Positions 6,329 to 13,538 of a DNA stretch of 14,873 bases are shown here, piece by piece (position 1 is the first letter of the stretch; every line of letters begins with the position of its first letter). The notes under the pieces are model-generated. The model was not told the origin of the DNA, did no database searches, and saw only the letters and a program-made list of their open reading frames with translations. The stretch is from Alphaproteobacteria bacterium (GTDB taxonomy: Bacteria; Pseudomonadota; Alphaproteobacteria; GCA-2731375). A program made the translations under genes and the position numbers. Where the stretch lies: contig JASLMY010000114.1 in the NCBI GenBank assembly GCA_030746295.1, forward strand, positions 1 through 14,873. Reading direction: 5' to 3'.

Positions 6329-7981
6329 ATGGCGCTCGACGTCGAGAACTTTCGCAACCGGCGGAACGAGGATCGTTGGAATCGCACCTCCGTCGGCGAC
6401 ATCATCGAGCGCATGACCTGGAACGAGCCGGACAAGCTCGCCCTCATCGCCATGCCGGACGCCACGGTCAACCCGGACCACGCCCGCGTGACCTATGGCG
6501 AGGCGAACCGGATCGTCAATCGGGTCGCCAACGGCTTGCTGGCGCTGGATCTGGCACCGGCGAGCCGGATCGCCATGCTCTGCGACAATTCCAACGAAGC
6601 CTGGCTCACCAAGGTGGGGATCGCCAAGGCGGGGCTGGTGGCGGCGCCGATCAACGTCATGATGGCGGAGGACGTGATCGCCGGGGCCCTGACACGTGTC
6701 GAGGCGCGCGCGGCGGTCGTCGATCAGGCGCTCTGGGCCGGGATGGCGGAGACGCTCGGCCGGCACCGGATCGAGCCGATCATGAGCATCGGCGCCGGGC
6801 CCGAGGACGACGTCCCCTCGTTCGATGAATTCATTGCCGATCAGGGCGACGACGAGCCGGAGGTCGGCATCCATGGCGACGACATCTGGGAGATCCTGTT
6901 CACCTCGGGCACCACCGCCAGCCCGAAGGCCGTCATGGTGTCGCACAACTACACCTACCTAGCGGCCTACAGCCACATGCTGACGATGACCCGCGGTCTC
7001 GACCACGAGAGCGAGATCCGCATGGGCGCCTTCACGCCCATGGTCTATCACATCGGTGACCATCCTTGCGTCTTCGGGCCGCTGGTCTGCGGTGGCACGG
7101 CGGTGATGGGCCGCAAGCCGGACGGCCACCTGATGGCCGAGGCCTGCACGCGGGAGCGGATCACCTGCATCTTCCCCGGTGCGCCGCAGTTCGTCGAGAG
7201 CATGGTGCGGGCGGTCGACGAGGCCCCCTTCGCCTACGATCTCGGCAGTTTGACGGTCATGTTGTTCGGCTGGGGGCCGCTGGCGCCCGGCGCGTTGGCG
7301 GCGTTCCGGCGGCTCTGCAATCCGAAGGTCAGGATCTACGAGCTGCTCGGCCAAACGGAGGTCGTCGGCGCGCATCGCTTCTTCATCGACCGGCATGCCG
7401 ACCTGTATCTCAGGGAAGCGCCCGCCATCAACCATGTCGGCAAGCCGAGCCCGATCATGGCGGCGACGATCTTCGACGAGGCGGGCAACGACCTGCGTGG
7501 CCGACCGGGCGTTCCCGGCGAGGCGGTCTACCGATCTCCGGCCATGTTCTCCGGCTACTACAAGGACAGGGAAGCGACGGAGGAGGCCCTGCGCGGCGGC
7601 TGGTTTCACGGCGGCGACAGCTTCGTCTACCACGAGCGGGAGATCCGCCTCATGGTCGACCGCTACAAGGACATCGTCAAATCCGGCGGCGAGAACGTCT
7701 CCAGCATCCGGGTGGAAACGGTGCTGCAGCAGCACCCGACGGTGGCCCGGGCGGCGGTCGTCGGCGTGCCGGACGACCGTTGGGGCGAGGCGGTGACCGC
7801 CTGCATCATTCCGGCCGACGGCGCCGAGATCGACGCAGATGCCCTCATCGCCTACGCCCGCGAGCGCCTGGCGGGCTTCGAGACACCGAAGCGGATCGTG
7901 GTCATGGACGAATTCCCGACCACGGTCGGCGACAAGGTCCTGAAATACAAGCTGCGCGCGGCGTTGGCATCGACGTCGTAA
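6329..7981 (+). CDS. Acyl-CoA ligase (AMP-dependent synthetase/ligase family)
   Basis: This gives 550 residues from the ATG at 6329, which has GAGGGA 7 bases upstream; an in-frame extension to 6248 lacks a comparable site. The adenylate-forming core motifs run in order. The phosphate-binding A3 loop is FTSGTTASPKAV (from residue 191), A5 is LLGQTEV, and A7/A8 is GGDSF followed by VDRYKDIVKSGGENVSS. The C-terminal A10 is VGDKVLK, with the catalytic lysine at K536. It should activate a carboxylic acid with ATP and transfer it to CoA in the cytoplasm. The SGGENVSS hinge resembles fatty- or aryl-acid:CoA ligases more than acetyl-CoA synthetase. Oddities are Ala for Gly at two A3 positions and Asp for Gly before K536. 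The VOC gene starts 25 bases downstream, so the two are probably one operon. Substrate is unknown. Confidence 0.93.
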   Translation: MALDVENFRNRRNEDRWNRTSVGDIIERMTWNEPDKLALIAMPDATVNPDHARVTYGEANRIVNRVANGLLALDLAPASRIAMLCDNSNEAWLTKVGIAKAGLVAAPINVMMAEDVIAGALTRVEARAAVVDQALWAGMAETLGRHRIEPIMSIGAGPEDDVPSFDEFIADQGDDEPEVGIHGDDIWEILFTSGTTASPKAVMVSHNYTYLAAYSHMLTMTRGLDHESEIRMGAFTPMVYHIGDHPCVFGPLVCGGTAVMGRKPDGHLMAEACTRERITCIFPGAPQFVESMVRAVDEAPFAYDLGSLTVMLFGWGPLAPGALAAFRRLCNPKVRIYELLGQTEVVGAHRFFIDRHADLYLREAPAINHVGKPSPIMAATIFDEAGNDLRGRPGVPGEAVYRSPAMFSGYYKDREATEEALRGGWFHGGDSFVYHEREIRLMVDRYKDIVKSGGENVSSIRVETVLQQHPTVARAAVVGVPDDRWGEAVTACIIPADGAEIDADALIAYARERLAGFETPKRIVVMDEFPTTVGDKVLKYKLRAALASTS

Positions 7982-8006
7982 GGCGCGCCGGCTCATGGAG
8001 GGACGC

Positions 8007-8516
8007 ATGCAGGACGACGAAAAGGCCAACGCCGTCGGCATCTTTCACGTCAACCTGAACTGCACCGACCTCGAGCGCTCGACCGCCTTCTACGAGCTGA
8101 TCGGCTTTCGGGTGATCACGGATTTCGACGACGTGCCGGCGGCCCGGCGGCGGAGCTTCGACGAGATCGGCTTGGCGCCGATCCTTCGCGTGCCGGCGGG
8201 CTGTGCGGCGCGGGCCCGTCTCTTGATGCTGGGCGACGATCCGAGGGCGACGCGGCTCGACCTCATAGAGTGGACGCAACCGCCGACTCACGGCACGCTG
8301 CCCGGCGACCTGACGGCGGTCGGCGTGGCGCGGCTCTGCCTCAGGGTCCGGGACGCATCGGCGATGCACGCGCGCCTCGCCGCGGCCGGCCACGACGTCT
8401 TCACCGAGCCGGTCGAGATCGACCTGGGCGGCACCCGGCAGAAGGTCTTCTGTTGCGCCGATCCCGACGGTTTCGCCGTCGAGTTCATGGAGTTTCTGCG
8501 GGATGGCGGCCGTTAG
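8007..8516 (+). CDS. VOC-superfamily (glyoxalase/bleomycin-resistance/dioxygenase fold) protein
   Basis: This gives 169 residues. The ATG at 8007 is chosen because GGAGGG (7997-8002) lies just upstream; the ATG at 7995 overlaps that site. Two beta-alpha-beta-beta-beta modules are recognisable. The first starts FHVNLNCTDLERSTAFYELIG (residues 13-33). The second starts near VARLCLRVRD and ends in CCADPDGFAVEFMEF. The usual four metal ligands would be H14, the Glu in LIEW, a His in the second-module first strand, and the Glu in VEFMEF. The third position appears to be Arg (VARLCL), so metal binding may be altered. Members include glyoxalases, epimerases and ring-cleaving dioxygenases. Close coupling to the CoA ligase suggests it acts on the same compound or its CoA ester (inference). 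Confidence 0.85.
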   Translation: MQDDEKANAVGIFHVNLNCTDLERSTAFYELIGFRVITDFDDVPAARRRSFDEIGLAPILRVPAGCAARARLLMLGDDPRATRLDLIEWTQPPTHGTLPGDLTAVGVARLCLRVRDASAMHARLAAAGHDVFTEPVEIDLGGTRQKVFCCADPDGFAVEFMEFLRDGGR

Positions 8517-8562
8517 CGGATTCGGCGATGGCCGGCGCCACGATAAAGGCCGTCACCCCTGT

Positions 8563-8579
8563 GGGCGGCGGCGCCGCCC
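8563..8579 (+). terminator. Possible terminator hairpin after the ligase-VOC unit
   Basis: GGGCGGC (8563-8569) and GCCGCCC (8573-8579) form a perfect 7-bp stem with a GGC loop, 46 bases past the VOC stop. No T-run follows, so if it acts at all it may only assist Rho or protect the 3' end. Confidence 0.25.
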
Positions 8580-8696
8580 GGCCTGTGGAAAGCGTGTATG
8601 ATCGCTCTAGACGGCTGGCGCGCAAGGACAATTCCACGATGCCGTCTGTGGGCGATCCTGGGCATGGTTTTGGAACCGAAATGAACTCTTAAAGCA

Positions 8697-8725
8697 TTGA
8701 AAAATAAAGACGATCCGAATACGCT
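8697..8725 (+). promoter_or_regulatory. Candidate sigma-70 promoter for dcd
   Basis: TTGAAA (8697-8702), a 17-base gap and TACGCT (8720-8725) lie in a locally A+T-rich patch that stands out from its surroundings. Transcription would begin near 8732, about 40 bases before the chosen ATG at 8772. The -35 matches 5 of 6 bases, but the -10 only 3 of 6. Confidence 0.3.
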
Positions 8726-8771
8726 CCAGGCTGCCGGTAAGCTTAAGCCGGCGCCTGAGGAGAACCCGCCG

Positions 8772-9962
8772 ATGGCCCCGTCGAGCCCGTCCGCTGCCGC
8801 CCGAGAGGTGAGCCGCGAGCTCTTTCCCGAGCCCGAGGCCCAGGGCCCGGTGCCCGAGCCGCGTCATTCCACCGGTATTCTGCCCTCGCAGAGCCTGCGC
8901 GAGATGATCCGCGCCGGTGAGATCGCCGCCGCCGACCCGATCGCCGAGACCCAGATCCAGCCAGCGAGCCTGGACCTCCGCCTCGGCCGCAAGGCCTATC
9001 GGGTGCGGGCGAGCTTTCTGCCGGGCCCCGGTGCGGGCGTCCAAGAGATGGTCGACGCCCTCGGCATGCATGAGATCGACTTGGCCGCCGGCGCCGTGCT
9101 GGAACGCGGCTGCGTCTACATCGTGCCCTTGAAGGAGCATCTGAAGCTCGGCTACCGGGTCACCGGTTTCGCCAACCCGAAGAGCTCGTCCGGCCGCCTC
9201 GATGTCTTCACCCGCCTGATCGTCGACCGCGCCAGCGCCTTCGACCGGGTCGAGGACAACTATGCCGGGCCCCTCTACGCCGAGATCGCGCCCCGGACCT
9301 TTTCCGTGCTGGTCCGTGAGGGCGATACGCTGAACCAGCTTCGCATTCGCCGCGGTAGCCCACGCACCACCGACACCAGCCTGAAGCGGTTGCAGGAGGA
9401 AGTGACGCTGGTGCACGGCGAGCGGGCCGATGCCAACATCGACCACGGCATCGCCGTCAGTGTCGACCTCGAAGGCTTCGATCCCTCCGGCCTGATCGGC
9501 TATCGGGCGCGGCGCCATGCCGGCCTCGTCGATCTCGCCAAGGTCGGGCACTACGAGCCGGAAGATTTCTGGGAGCCAATCTACCGCCGCCACGAGCCGC
9601 GGCTGGTGCTGGACCCGGACGACTTCTACATCCTGGCGAGCCGCGAGGCGGTGACGGTGCCGCCCGACCACGCCGCCGAGATGCTGCCCTTCAACCCGCT
9701 CGTGGGCGAGTTCCGGGTCCACTACGCCGGCTTCTTCGATCCCGGCTTCGGCTATGTCGGCGCGGGCGGCCAGGGCGCGCGGGCGGTGCTGGAGATCCGC
9801 AGCCGCGAGGTCCCCTTCGTGCTGGAGCACGGCCAGACCGTGGCACGGCTGATCTACGAGCGCCTGACTGCCGAGCCCGACAAGATCTACGGCCCCGAGA
9901 TCGGCTCCAACTACCAGCGCCAGGGCCTCAAGCTCTCCAAGCAGTTCAAGCGTCGCGACTGA
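8772..9962 (+). CDS. dcd: 2'-deoxycytidine 5'-triphosphate deaminase, long two-domain form
   Basis: This gives 396 residues from the ATG at 8772; GAGGAG is 9 bases upstream. The enzyme deaminates dCTP to dUTP, feeding dTMP synthesis in the cytoplasm. Two dUTPase-like halves are fused in one chain, about twice the roughly 190 residues of E. coli Dcd. This matches the long Dcd family (PF06559, from memory). In the first half, PASLDLRLG (64-72), the K137-S-S-S-G-R142 loop and E171 (YAEIAPR) correspond to the substrate-binding Ser/Arg and catalytic Glu region of Dcd. The second half repeats the pattern (VDLEGFDP, then GEFRVHYAGFFDPGFG, with E341 in VLEIRS) but with a weaker Ser/Arg loop. The first 30 residues are Pro/Ala/Glu-rich and probably disordered. 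A TTG at 8697 in the same frame is rejected as the start. It converges with the DUF3299-like gene, 3 bases away. Confidence 0.92.
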   Translation: MAPSSPSAAAREVSRELFPEPEAQGPVPEPRHSTGILPSQSLREMIRAGEIAAADPIAETQIQPASLDLRLGRKAYRVRASFLPGPGAGVQEMVDALGMHEIDLAAGAVLERGCVYIVPLKEHLKLGYRVTGFANPKSSSGRLDVFTRLIVDRASAFDRVEDNYAGPLYAEIAPRTFSVLVREGDTLNQLRIRRGSPRTTDTSLKRLQEEVTLVHGERADANIDHGIAVSVDLEGFDPSGLIGYRARRHAGLVDLAKVGHYEPEDFWEPIYRRHEPRLVLDPDDFYILASREAVTVPPDHAAEMLPFNPLVGEFRVHYAGFFDPGFGYVGAGGQGARAVLEIRSREVPFVLEHGQTVARLIYERLTAEPDKIYGPEIGSNYQRQGLKLSKQFKRRD

Positions 9963-9972
9963 GCGTCAGTCG
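9956..9972. terminator. Hairpin spanning both convergent stop codons
   Basis: CGACTGA (9956-9962) and TCAGTCG (9966-9972) form a perfect 7-bp stem with a GCG loop. The arms contain the stop codon of dcd (plus) and the stop codon of the DUF3299-like gene (minus). It could mark 3' ends on both strands, but neither side has a T-run. Confidence 0.35.
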
Positions 9973-10469
9973 TCGACGGCCCGGGCCGCGATCAGCCGGT
10001 AGAAGAGGCCGCTCGGGTCGTCCTTCAGGATCGTGAACTTGCCCTCCAGCACGATCGGATCGTAGGTGAAGTCCACCCCCTCCTCGGCCTCGACCTCGAT
10101 CAGCTCGCGCGGACCCGCCGGCAGGCAGAAGGGACAGCTCGGCGGGTAGGCGCTCAACAGGAAGCGCTCGTGGGTCTCGCCACCCTGGAGCGGAAACAGG
10201 AAACCGGCGATGGTGACCTTGCTGCCGTCGAGTGCCTTGACCTTGTCGGGAAAGCGGGTCCGGAAGACCGTCATGCCGGGACCCTTGCTCTCGTACTCCA
10301 GCTCGTATTCGCCGAGAGTCTGCCAGGTGACCGTGCTCTTCAGCCGATTCACGAGATCCTGGTAAAAGGCGCGCGCCTCCTCCTGGGTCTGAAAGGCGAG
10401 CGCGCCAGGGGCCGCGGCGGCCCATAGGAAGCCTGCCAGGAGCAAGAGCAGGATGCGGGATCGCGTCAT
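9966..10469 (-). CDS. DUF3299-like periplasmic protein, last gene of the ABC operon
   Basis: This encodes 167 residues from the ATG at 10469, which has GGGGA 5 bases upstream; an in-frame TTG at 10481 overlaps that site. A Sec signal peptide is clear: basic MTRSR, then a run of Leu/Ala, cleaved after ALA at residue 25. The mature protein has VTIAGFLFPL (85-94), a C112-P-F-C115 pair in PPSCPFCLPAGP, and a beta-rich C-terminus. That layout is what I recall for DUF3299 proteins. The close Cys pair could bind a metal or be redox-active. It starts 33 bases after the permease stop, so it is the third gene of the operon and likely serves the transporter in the periplasm. DUF3299 proteins often sit beside this type of ABC pair, sometimes in zinc-related operons (from memory, tentative). 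Confidence 0.75.
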   Translation of the reverse strand: MTRSRILLLLLAGFLWAAAAPGALAFQTQEEARAFYQDLVNRLKSTVTWQTLGEYELEYESKGPGMTVFRTRFPDKVKALDGSKVTIAGFLFPLQGGETHERFLLSAYPPSCPFCLPAGPRELIEVEAEEGVDFTYDPIVLEGKFTILKDDPSGLFYRLIAARAVDD

Positions 10470-10502
10470 TGCCGTCCCCAAGCCGTCACCGTGGCGCCGA
10501 GA

Positions 10503-11693
10503 CTAGCGCGCGGCCAGCGTGGCGGCAACATCGGTGCGGTAGGCTTGCGCCGCCGGCAGGGCCGCGGCCAGGAGGCCGACGGCGACGGCGAGCGCGATCA
10601 GATAGAACTCCGCCGTCTCGAAGACGCCGCCGCCGAGGCCCATGGCCCGGGCCTCGGGCAAGATCCGGGAAAGGACCTCGGCCGCAGCGTGGCCCAGCGC
10701 CAGGCCCAGGGCCGTGCCGGCGAGGGTCAGGATCAGGCCCTCGCTCAGCACCTGCGCCAGCACGGCGCCGCGGCTGGCGCCCAGGCTGCGCATGACGGCG
10801 ATGTCGTAGCGCCGCTCGCGCATCGCGCCCGTCAGGGCGATGAAGACGCCCAGCGCGGCGGTGGCGACCAGCAGCAGGCCGAAGCCCCGGATGGTGTCGA
10901 CGCCGGCGCCGACGAGCGCGAACAGCCGCGCCATCTCGAAGGCGGGCGCGGCCGCTTGTAGGGCCGATTTGGCATTCACCTGGCGCGGCAGCCGCACCGC
11001 GGCGAGCGGCGTCCGGTAGGTGACCAGGAGAACGGTGATCTCGCCTTCCTCCTCGTCATTGTCTTGCGCGCTGTGCATCGCGCCGTGCACCTCCCAGACG
11101 CTCTCCACCGCGGTCAGGACCAGGCGGTCGAGGACACTGCCGCTCGGTTTCAGGACCCCGACGACCTCGTAGACCTCGCCGCCGTGCCGCGGGCCGCCGG
11201 CGGCGAGGCCGTGGCTGCCGACGAAGGTGTCGCCGATCCCGAGGCCGAGGCGGCGCGCGGCTTCGGCGCCCAGCGTGGCCTCGAACGCTCCCCGCCAGTA
11301 TCGGCCCTCGCTGAGCTCGGCGCCGTAATGGGTGGGATAGCTCGTCTCGGTGCCGACGATGCGGAAGCCCGAGACGCTGTCGCCCAAGGCCAGCGGCATC
11401 ACCTTGGCCACCATCGGGTGGCGGGCGAGCTCGGCCGCGGCGCCGGCGGGAATGTTCCCGGTCGGCACGTCTAGGTGATAGATCGCCGAGAGGATCAGCT
11501 GCATCGGGCTGCCCTTGGCGCCGACCACCAGGTCGATGCCGCGGGCGTCGCGGGCCAGGCGCTCGCGCATGGCGCCGTCGAACAGGATCAGCGCGGTGAT
11601 GGTGGCGATGCCGAGCGCCAGCAGGGCCGCGTTCAAGGCGCTGTTGAGCCAGCGGTCGCGCAGATAGGCGAGGCTGAGGCCGAGCATGGTCAC
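10503..11693 (-). CDS. FtsX/MacB-type ABC transporter permease
   Basis: This gives 396 residues. One N-terminal membrane helix (about 18-38) precedes a large extracytoplasmic domain of about 220 residues. Three C-terminal helices follow, around 267-287, 308-335 and 362-384. This four-helix plan is the FtsX/MacB/LolC class, which does mechanical work on periplasmic or lipid substrates rather than channel-type import. ITGAMRER-like and YDIAVMRSLGASRGAVLAQ sequence before the second C-terminal helix is the standard coupling region for the ATPase. The GTG start at 11693 overlaps the ATPase stop as GTGA (11693-11690), implying translational coupling; an ATG two codons later at 11687 is the alternative. 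An acidic stretch (DNDEEEGE, around residue 220) lies in the soluble domain. The transported substrate is unknown. Confidence 0.9.
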   Translation of the reverse strand: MTMLGLSLAYLRDRWLNSALNAALLALGIATITALILFDGAMRERLARDARGIDLVVGAKGSPMQLILSAIYHLDVPTGNIPAGAAAELARHPMVAKVMPLALGDSVSGFRIVGTETSYPTHYGAELSEGRYWRGAFEATLGAEAARRLGLGIGDTFVGSHGLAAGGPRHGGEVYEVVGVLKPSGSVLDRLVLTAVESVWEVHGAMHSAQDNDEEEGEITVLLVTYRTPLAAVRLPRQVNAKSALQAAAPAFEMARLFALVGAGVDTIRGFGLLLVATAALGVFIALTGAMRERRYDIAVMRSLGASRGAVLAQVLSEGLILTLAGTALGLALGHAAAEVLSRILPEARAMGLGGGVFETAEFYLIALAVAVGLLAAALPAAQAYRTDVAATLAAR

Positions 11694-12349
11694 GGGGCTG
11701 CGCCCCCTGGAAGCTTGAGCCGGCTCTCGAAGCGGTCCGTCAGCCGGGCGTCGTGGGTCGCCACCACCAGGCTGGCACCGAGTCGCTCAGACTGCGCCAA
11801 GAGAAGGGCCGCGACCCGCTCGCAGTTGGCGTCGTCGAGGGCCGAGGTCGGCTCGTCCGCCAGCACCAGGGCCGGCTCGGTGACGACGGCGCGGGCGATG
11901 GCGACCCGCTGCGCCTCGCCGAAGCTGAGGCGGCGTGGTCGCGCCCGCGCCAACGGCGCCAGATCGAGGGCCGCCAGCAGCTCGCCGATCAAGGTCTCGT
12001 CCGGCGTCAGCCCGGCCAGCCGTCGGGCCAGGCGCAGGTTGTCGGCGACGGCCAAGGCGCCGATCAGGTGCAGGGTCTGGAAGACGATGCCGACGTGTCT
12101 GCCGCGAATGGCATCGCGCGCCGCGGCGCCCATCTCGGAAAGCGGCTGACCGGCCAGAAAAACCTTTCCGGCGCTCGGCCGGAGCAGGCCCGAGACGATA
12201 TTTAGGAGGGTCGTCTTGCCGCTGCCCGAGGCCCCGAGCACGAGGCAATGCTCGCCGGCGGCGACCCGCCATTCCGGCAGCTCCAGCACCAGGCGCCCGC
12301 CGATCTCGTGGCGGAGCGCCTCGACCGCGATGACGGCATTCCCGGCCAT
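11690..12349 (-). CDS. ABC transporter ATP-binding protein (LolD/MacB-like)
   Basis: This is a nucleotide-binding subunit of 219 residues. Walker A is GASGSGKTT (39-47), the Q-loop Gln is Q91, the signature is LSFGEAQR (141-148), Walker B is LVLADEP (161-167) and the switch His is H199 (ATHD). The signature has Phe-Gly-Glu in place of the common Gly-Gly-Gln. Length and sequence place it with the LolD/FtsE/MacB group that pairs with FtsX-type permeases, which matches the overlapping downstream gene. No convincing Shine-Dalgarno site precedes the ATG. Instead a strong terminator hairpin ends 13 bases upstream with pyrimidine-rich sequence between. The first beta strand (VIAVEALRHEI) starts at once, so a much later start is unlikely. 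The ATPase works at the cytoplasmic face of the inner membrane. Confidence 0.93.
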   Translation of the reverse strand: MAGNAVIAVEALRHEIGGRLVLELPEWRVAAGEHCLVLGASGSGKTTLLNIVSGLLRPSAGKVFLAGQPLSEMGAAARDAIRGRHVGIVFQTLHLIGALAVADNLRLARRLAGLTPDETLIGELLAALDLAPLARARPRRLSFGEAQRVAIARAVVTEPALVLADEPTSALDDANCERVAALLLAQSERLGASLVVATHDARLTDRFESRLKLPGGAAP

Positions 12350-12362
12350 GTCGAGAAAGAGA

Positions 12363-12386
12363 ACGGGCGGGATCGCTCCCGCCCGT
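12363..12386 (-). terminator. Intrinsic terminator of the cyclase-family gene
   Basis: ACGGGCGGGA and TCCCGCCCGT form a perfect 10-bp stem with a 4-base loop, 22 bases past the cyclase stop codon. On the minus strand it is followed by TCTCTTTCTCG, a broken T-rich tract. It is the strongest hairpin I found in the window. It also lies immediately before the ABC ATPase start codon, so it could act as an attenuator for that operon. Confidence 0.65.
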
Positions 12387-12408
12387 CAAATCAAGTCGTT
12401 ACCAACAC

Positions 12409-13500
12409 TCAGTAAATTGCCACCGGAACGCCGATGGAGCCCGTGGCCCCTCTGATGGGAACCGGCGAGTAAACGTACATGAAGGAGTAGACGCCGCTGT
12501 CCGCCAGGGCCTTCAGCTTCAGGTTCTCCTGGGTGACGATGCCGTGGCGGGTCTGCAAGAAGTTGTGGATGCAGAAGATGCAGCCGGCCGGAACCTCGTT
12601 CGGCGTGCCCTGGCCCGGCACCGGATCGGTCGCCGGCCAGGTGTCGCCGCCGACGACGCCGGCCTTGACCTCTTCCGCGACCCAGCGGGCGACGTCCATG
12701 CCGACTCCTGGGGTGCCGTTGTTGTACTTGGCGTTGTCCACGATCCAGTACTTCTCCCAGCCGTAGCGGAAGAGGATGGCGTCGCCCTCCATGAACTTGA
12801 AGCTCTCCATGCCCTGGCGCTTCAGGGCCTTCTTGACGTCGGCCATGGTCGCGACCTGGCCTGCCTCCATCGATTCGACGCCACGGGCGCCGGCGATGTC
12901 GATCAGGATTCCGCGGGCGATGATCGGGTGCAGCTTCTCGGTGCCGAGCTTCTGAAGGCCATAGGCGCTCCCCATCTCGGCCGCGGTGAAGCCGTTGTAC
13001 CAGCGCATCTCGTTGAGGTCGCCCGGCTTGCCGACCATGACGCCGATATGGCCGAGACCGTCGAACTGGGTGCCGACCTGGCCGATCTCGGTGGACAGGA
13101 ACTCGTCGTTGTACATCAGCTTGGTGGCGCCGAAGGGGCCGCCCGTCGGCGTGCCGGGAATGCGCATGCTGAACTTGCGGGCGCCGAAGAGCGGCATGTC
13201 GGCCGTGTAGTCGTGGCCGATCTTCATGGTCTTGCCCTTCTTGACCATGGCCAGCGCGCGCAGCACCACTTCCGGCTTCTTGAACCAGTTGGTCGAGCCG
13301 GCCTCGTCGCCGGCGCCCCAGATCGGGTGCGGCCACCACTTCGAGCCGAGCGGCGTCTCCATGACGTCGCCGTCGACCCATGGTTTGCCCTTGCAAGCCT
13401 TCCAGTTCTTGTCGCTGCATTCCTCGGCGGCGAGCGCGCCGGTGACGCTGAACGCCAGCCCCGTGGCGGCCACGAGGCCCATCAATCCGGATTTTCGCAT
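12409..13500 (-). CDS. Secreted cyclase-family (PF04199-type) hydrolase with altered metal motif
   Basis: This gives 363 residues from the ATG at 13500, which has GGGGAGG 7 bases upstream; an in-frame ATG at 13518 lies before that site and is rejected. The N-terminus is a Sec signal peptide, cleaved after ALA at about residue 24, so the enzyme is periplasmic or secreted. The body matches the longer cyclase-family proteins (relatives of kynurenine formamidase): PIWGAGDEAGSTNWFKKPE, GKTMKIGHDY, and GTGGxG-like glycine-rich loops. The family metal motif HxGTHxDxxxH reads Q141-V-G-T-Q145-F-D147-G-L-G-H151, with both first histidines changed to Gln. Hydrolysis of an amide, lactone or ester is the family expectation, but the metal site may be remodelled. 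The gene appears monocistronic: own promoter upstream, terminator downstream. Substrate is unknown. Confidence 0.88.
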   Translation of the reverse strand: MRKSGLMGLVAATGLAFSVTGALAAEECSDKNWKACKGKPWVDGDVMETPLGSKWWPHPIWGAGDEAGSTNWFKKPEVVLRALAMVKKGKTMKIGHDYTADMPLFGARKFSMRIPGTPTGGPFGATKLMYNDEFLSTEIGQVGTQFDGLGHIGVMVGKPGDLNEMRWYNGFTAAEMGSAYGLQKLGTEKLHPIIARGILIDIAGARGVESMEAGQVATMADVKKALKRQGMESFKFMEGDAILFRYGWEKYWIVDNAKYNNGTPGVGMDVARWVAEEVKAGVVGGDTWPATDPVPGQGTPNEVPAGCIFCIHNFLQTRHGIVTQENLKLKALADSGVYSFMYVYSPVPIRGATGSIGVPVAIY

Positions 13501-13538
13501 CAAGTATCCTCCCCTCATTCGTTTTGGTCCAAGGCGAA

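Noticed and set aside
8697..8771. Upstream TTG extension of dcd by 25 residues
   Set aside because: The ATG at 8772 has GAGGAG at proper spacing. The extension is Lys/Asn-rich, unlike the rest, and overlaps the best promoter candidate.
8607..9830. 407-codon minus-strand frame opposite dcd
   Set aside because: It lacks recognisable motifs and sits opposite the well-supported dcd gene, so it is an antisense shadow.
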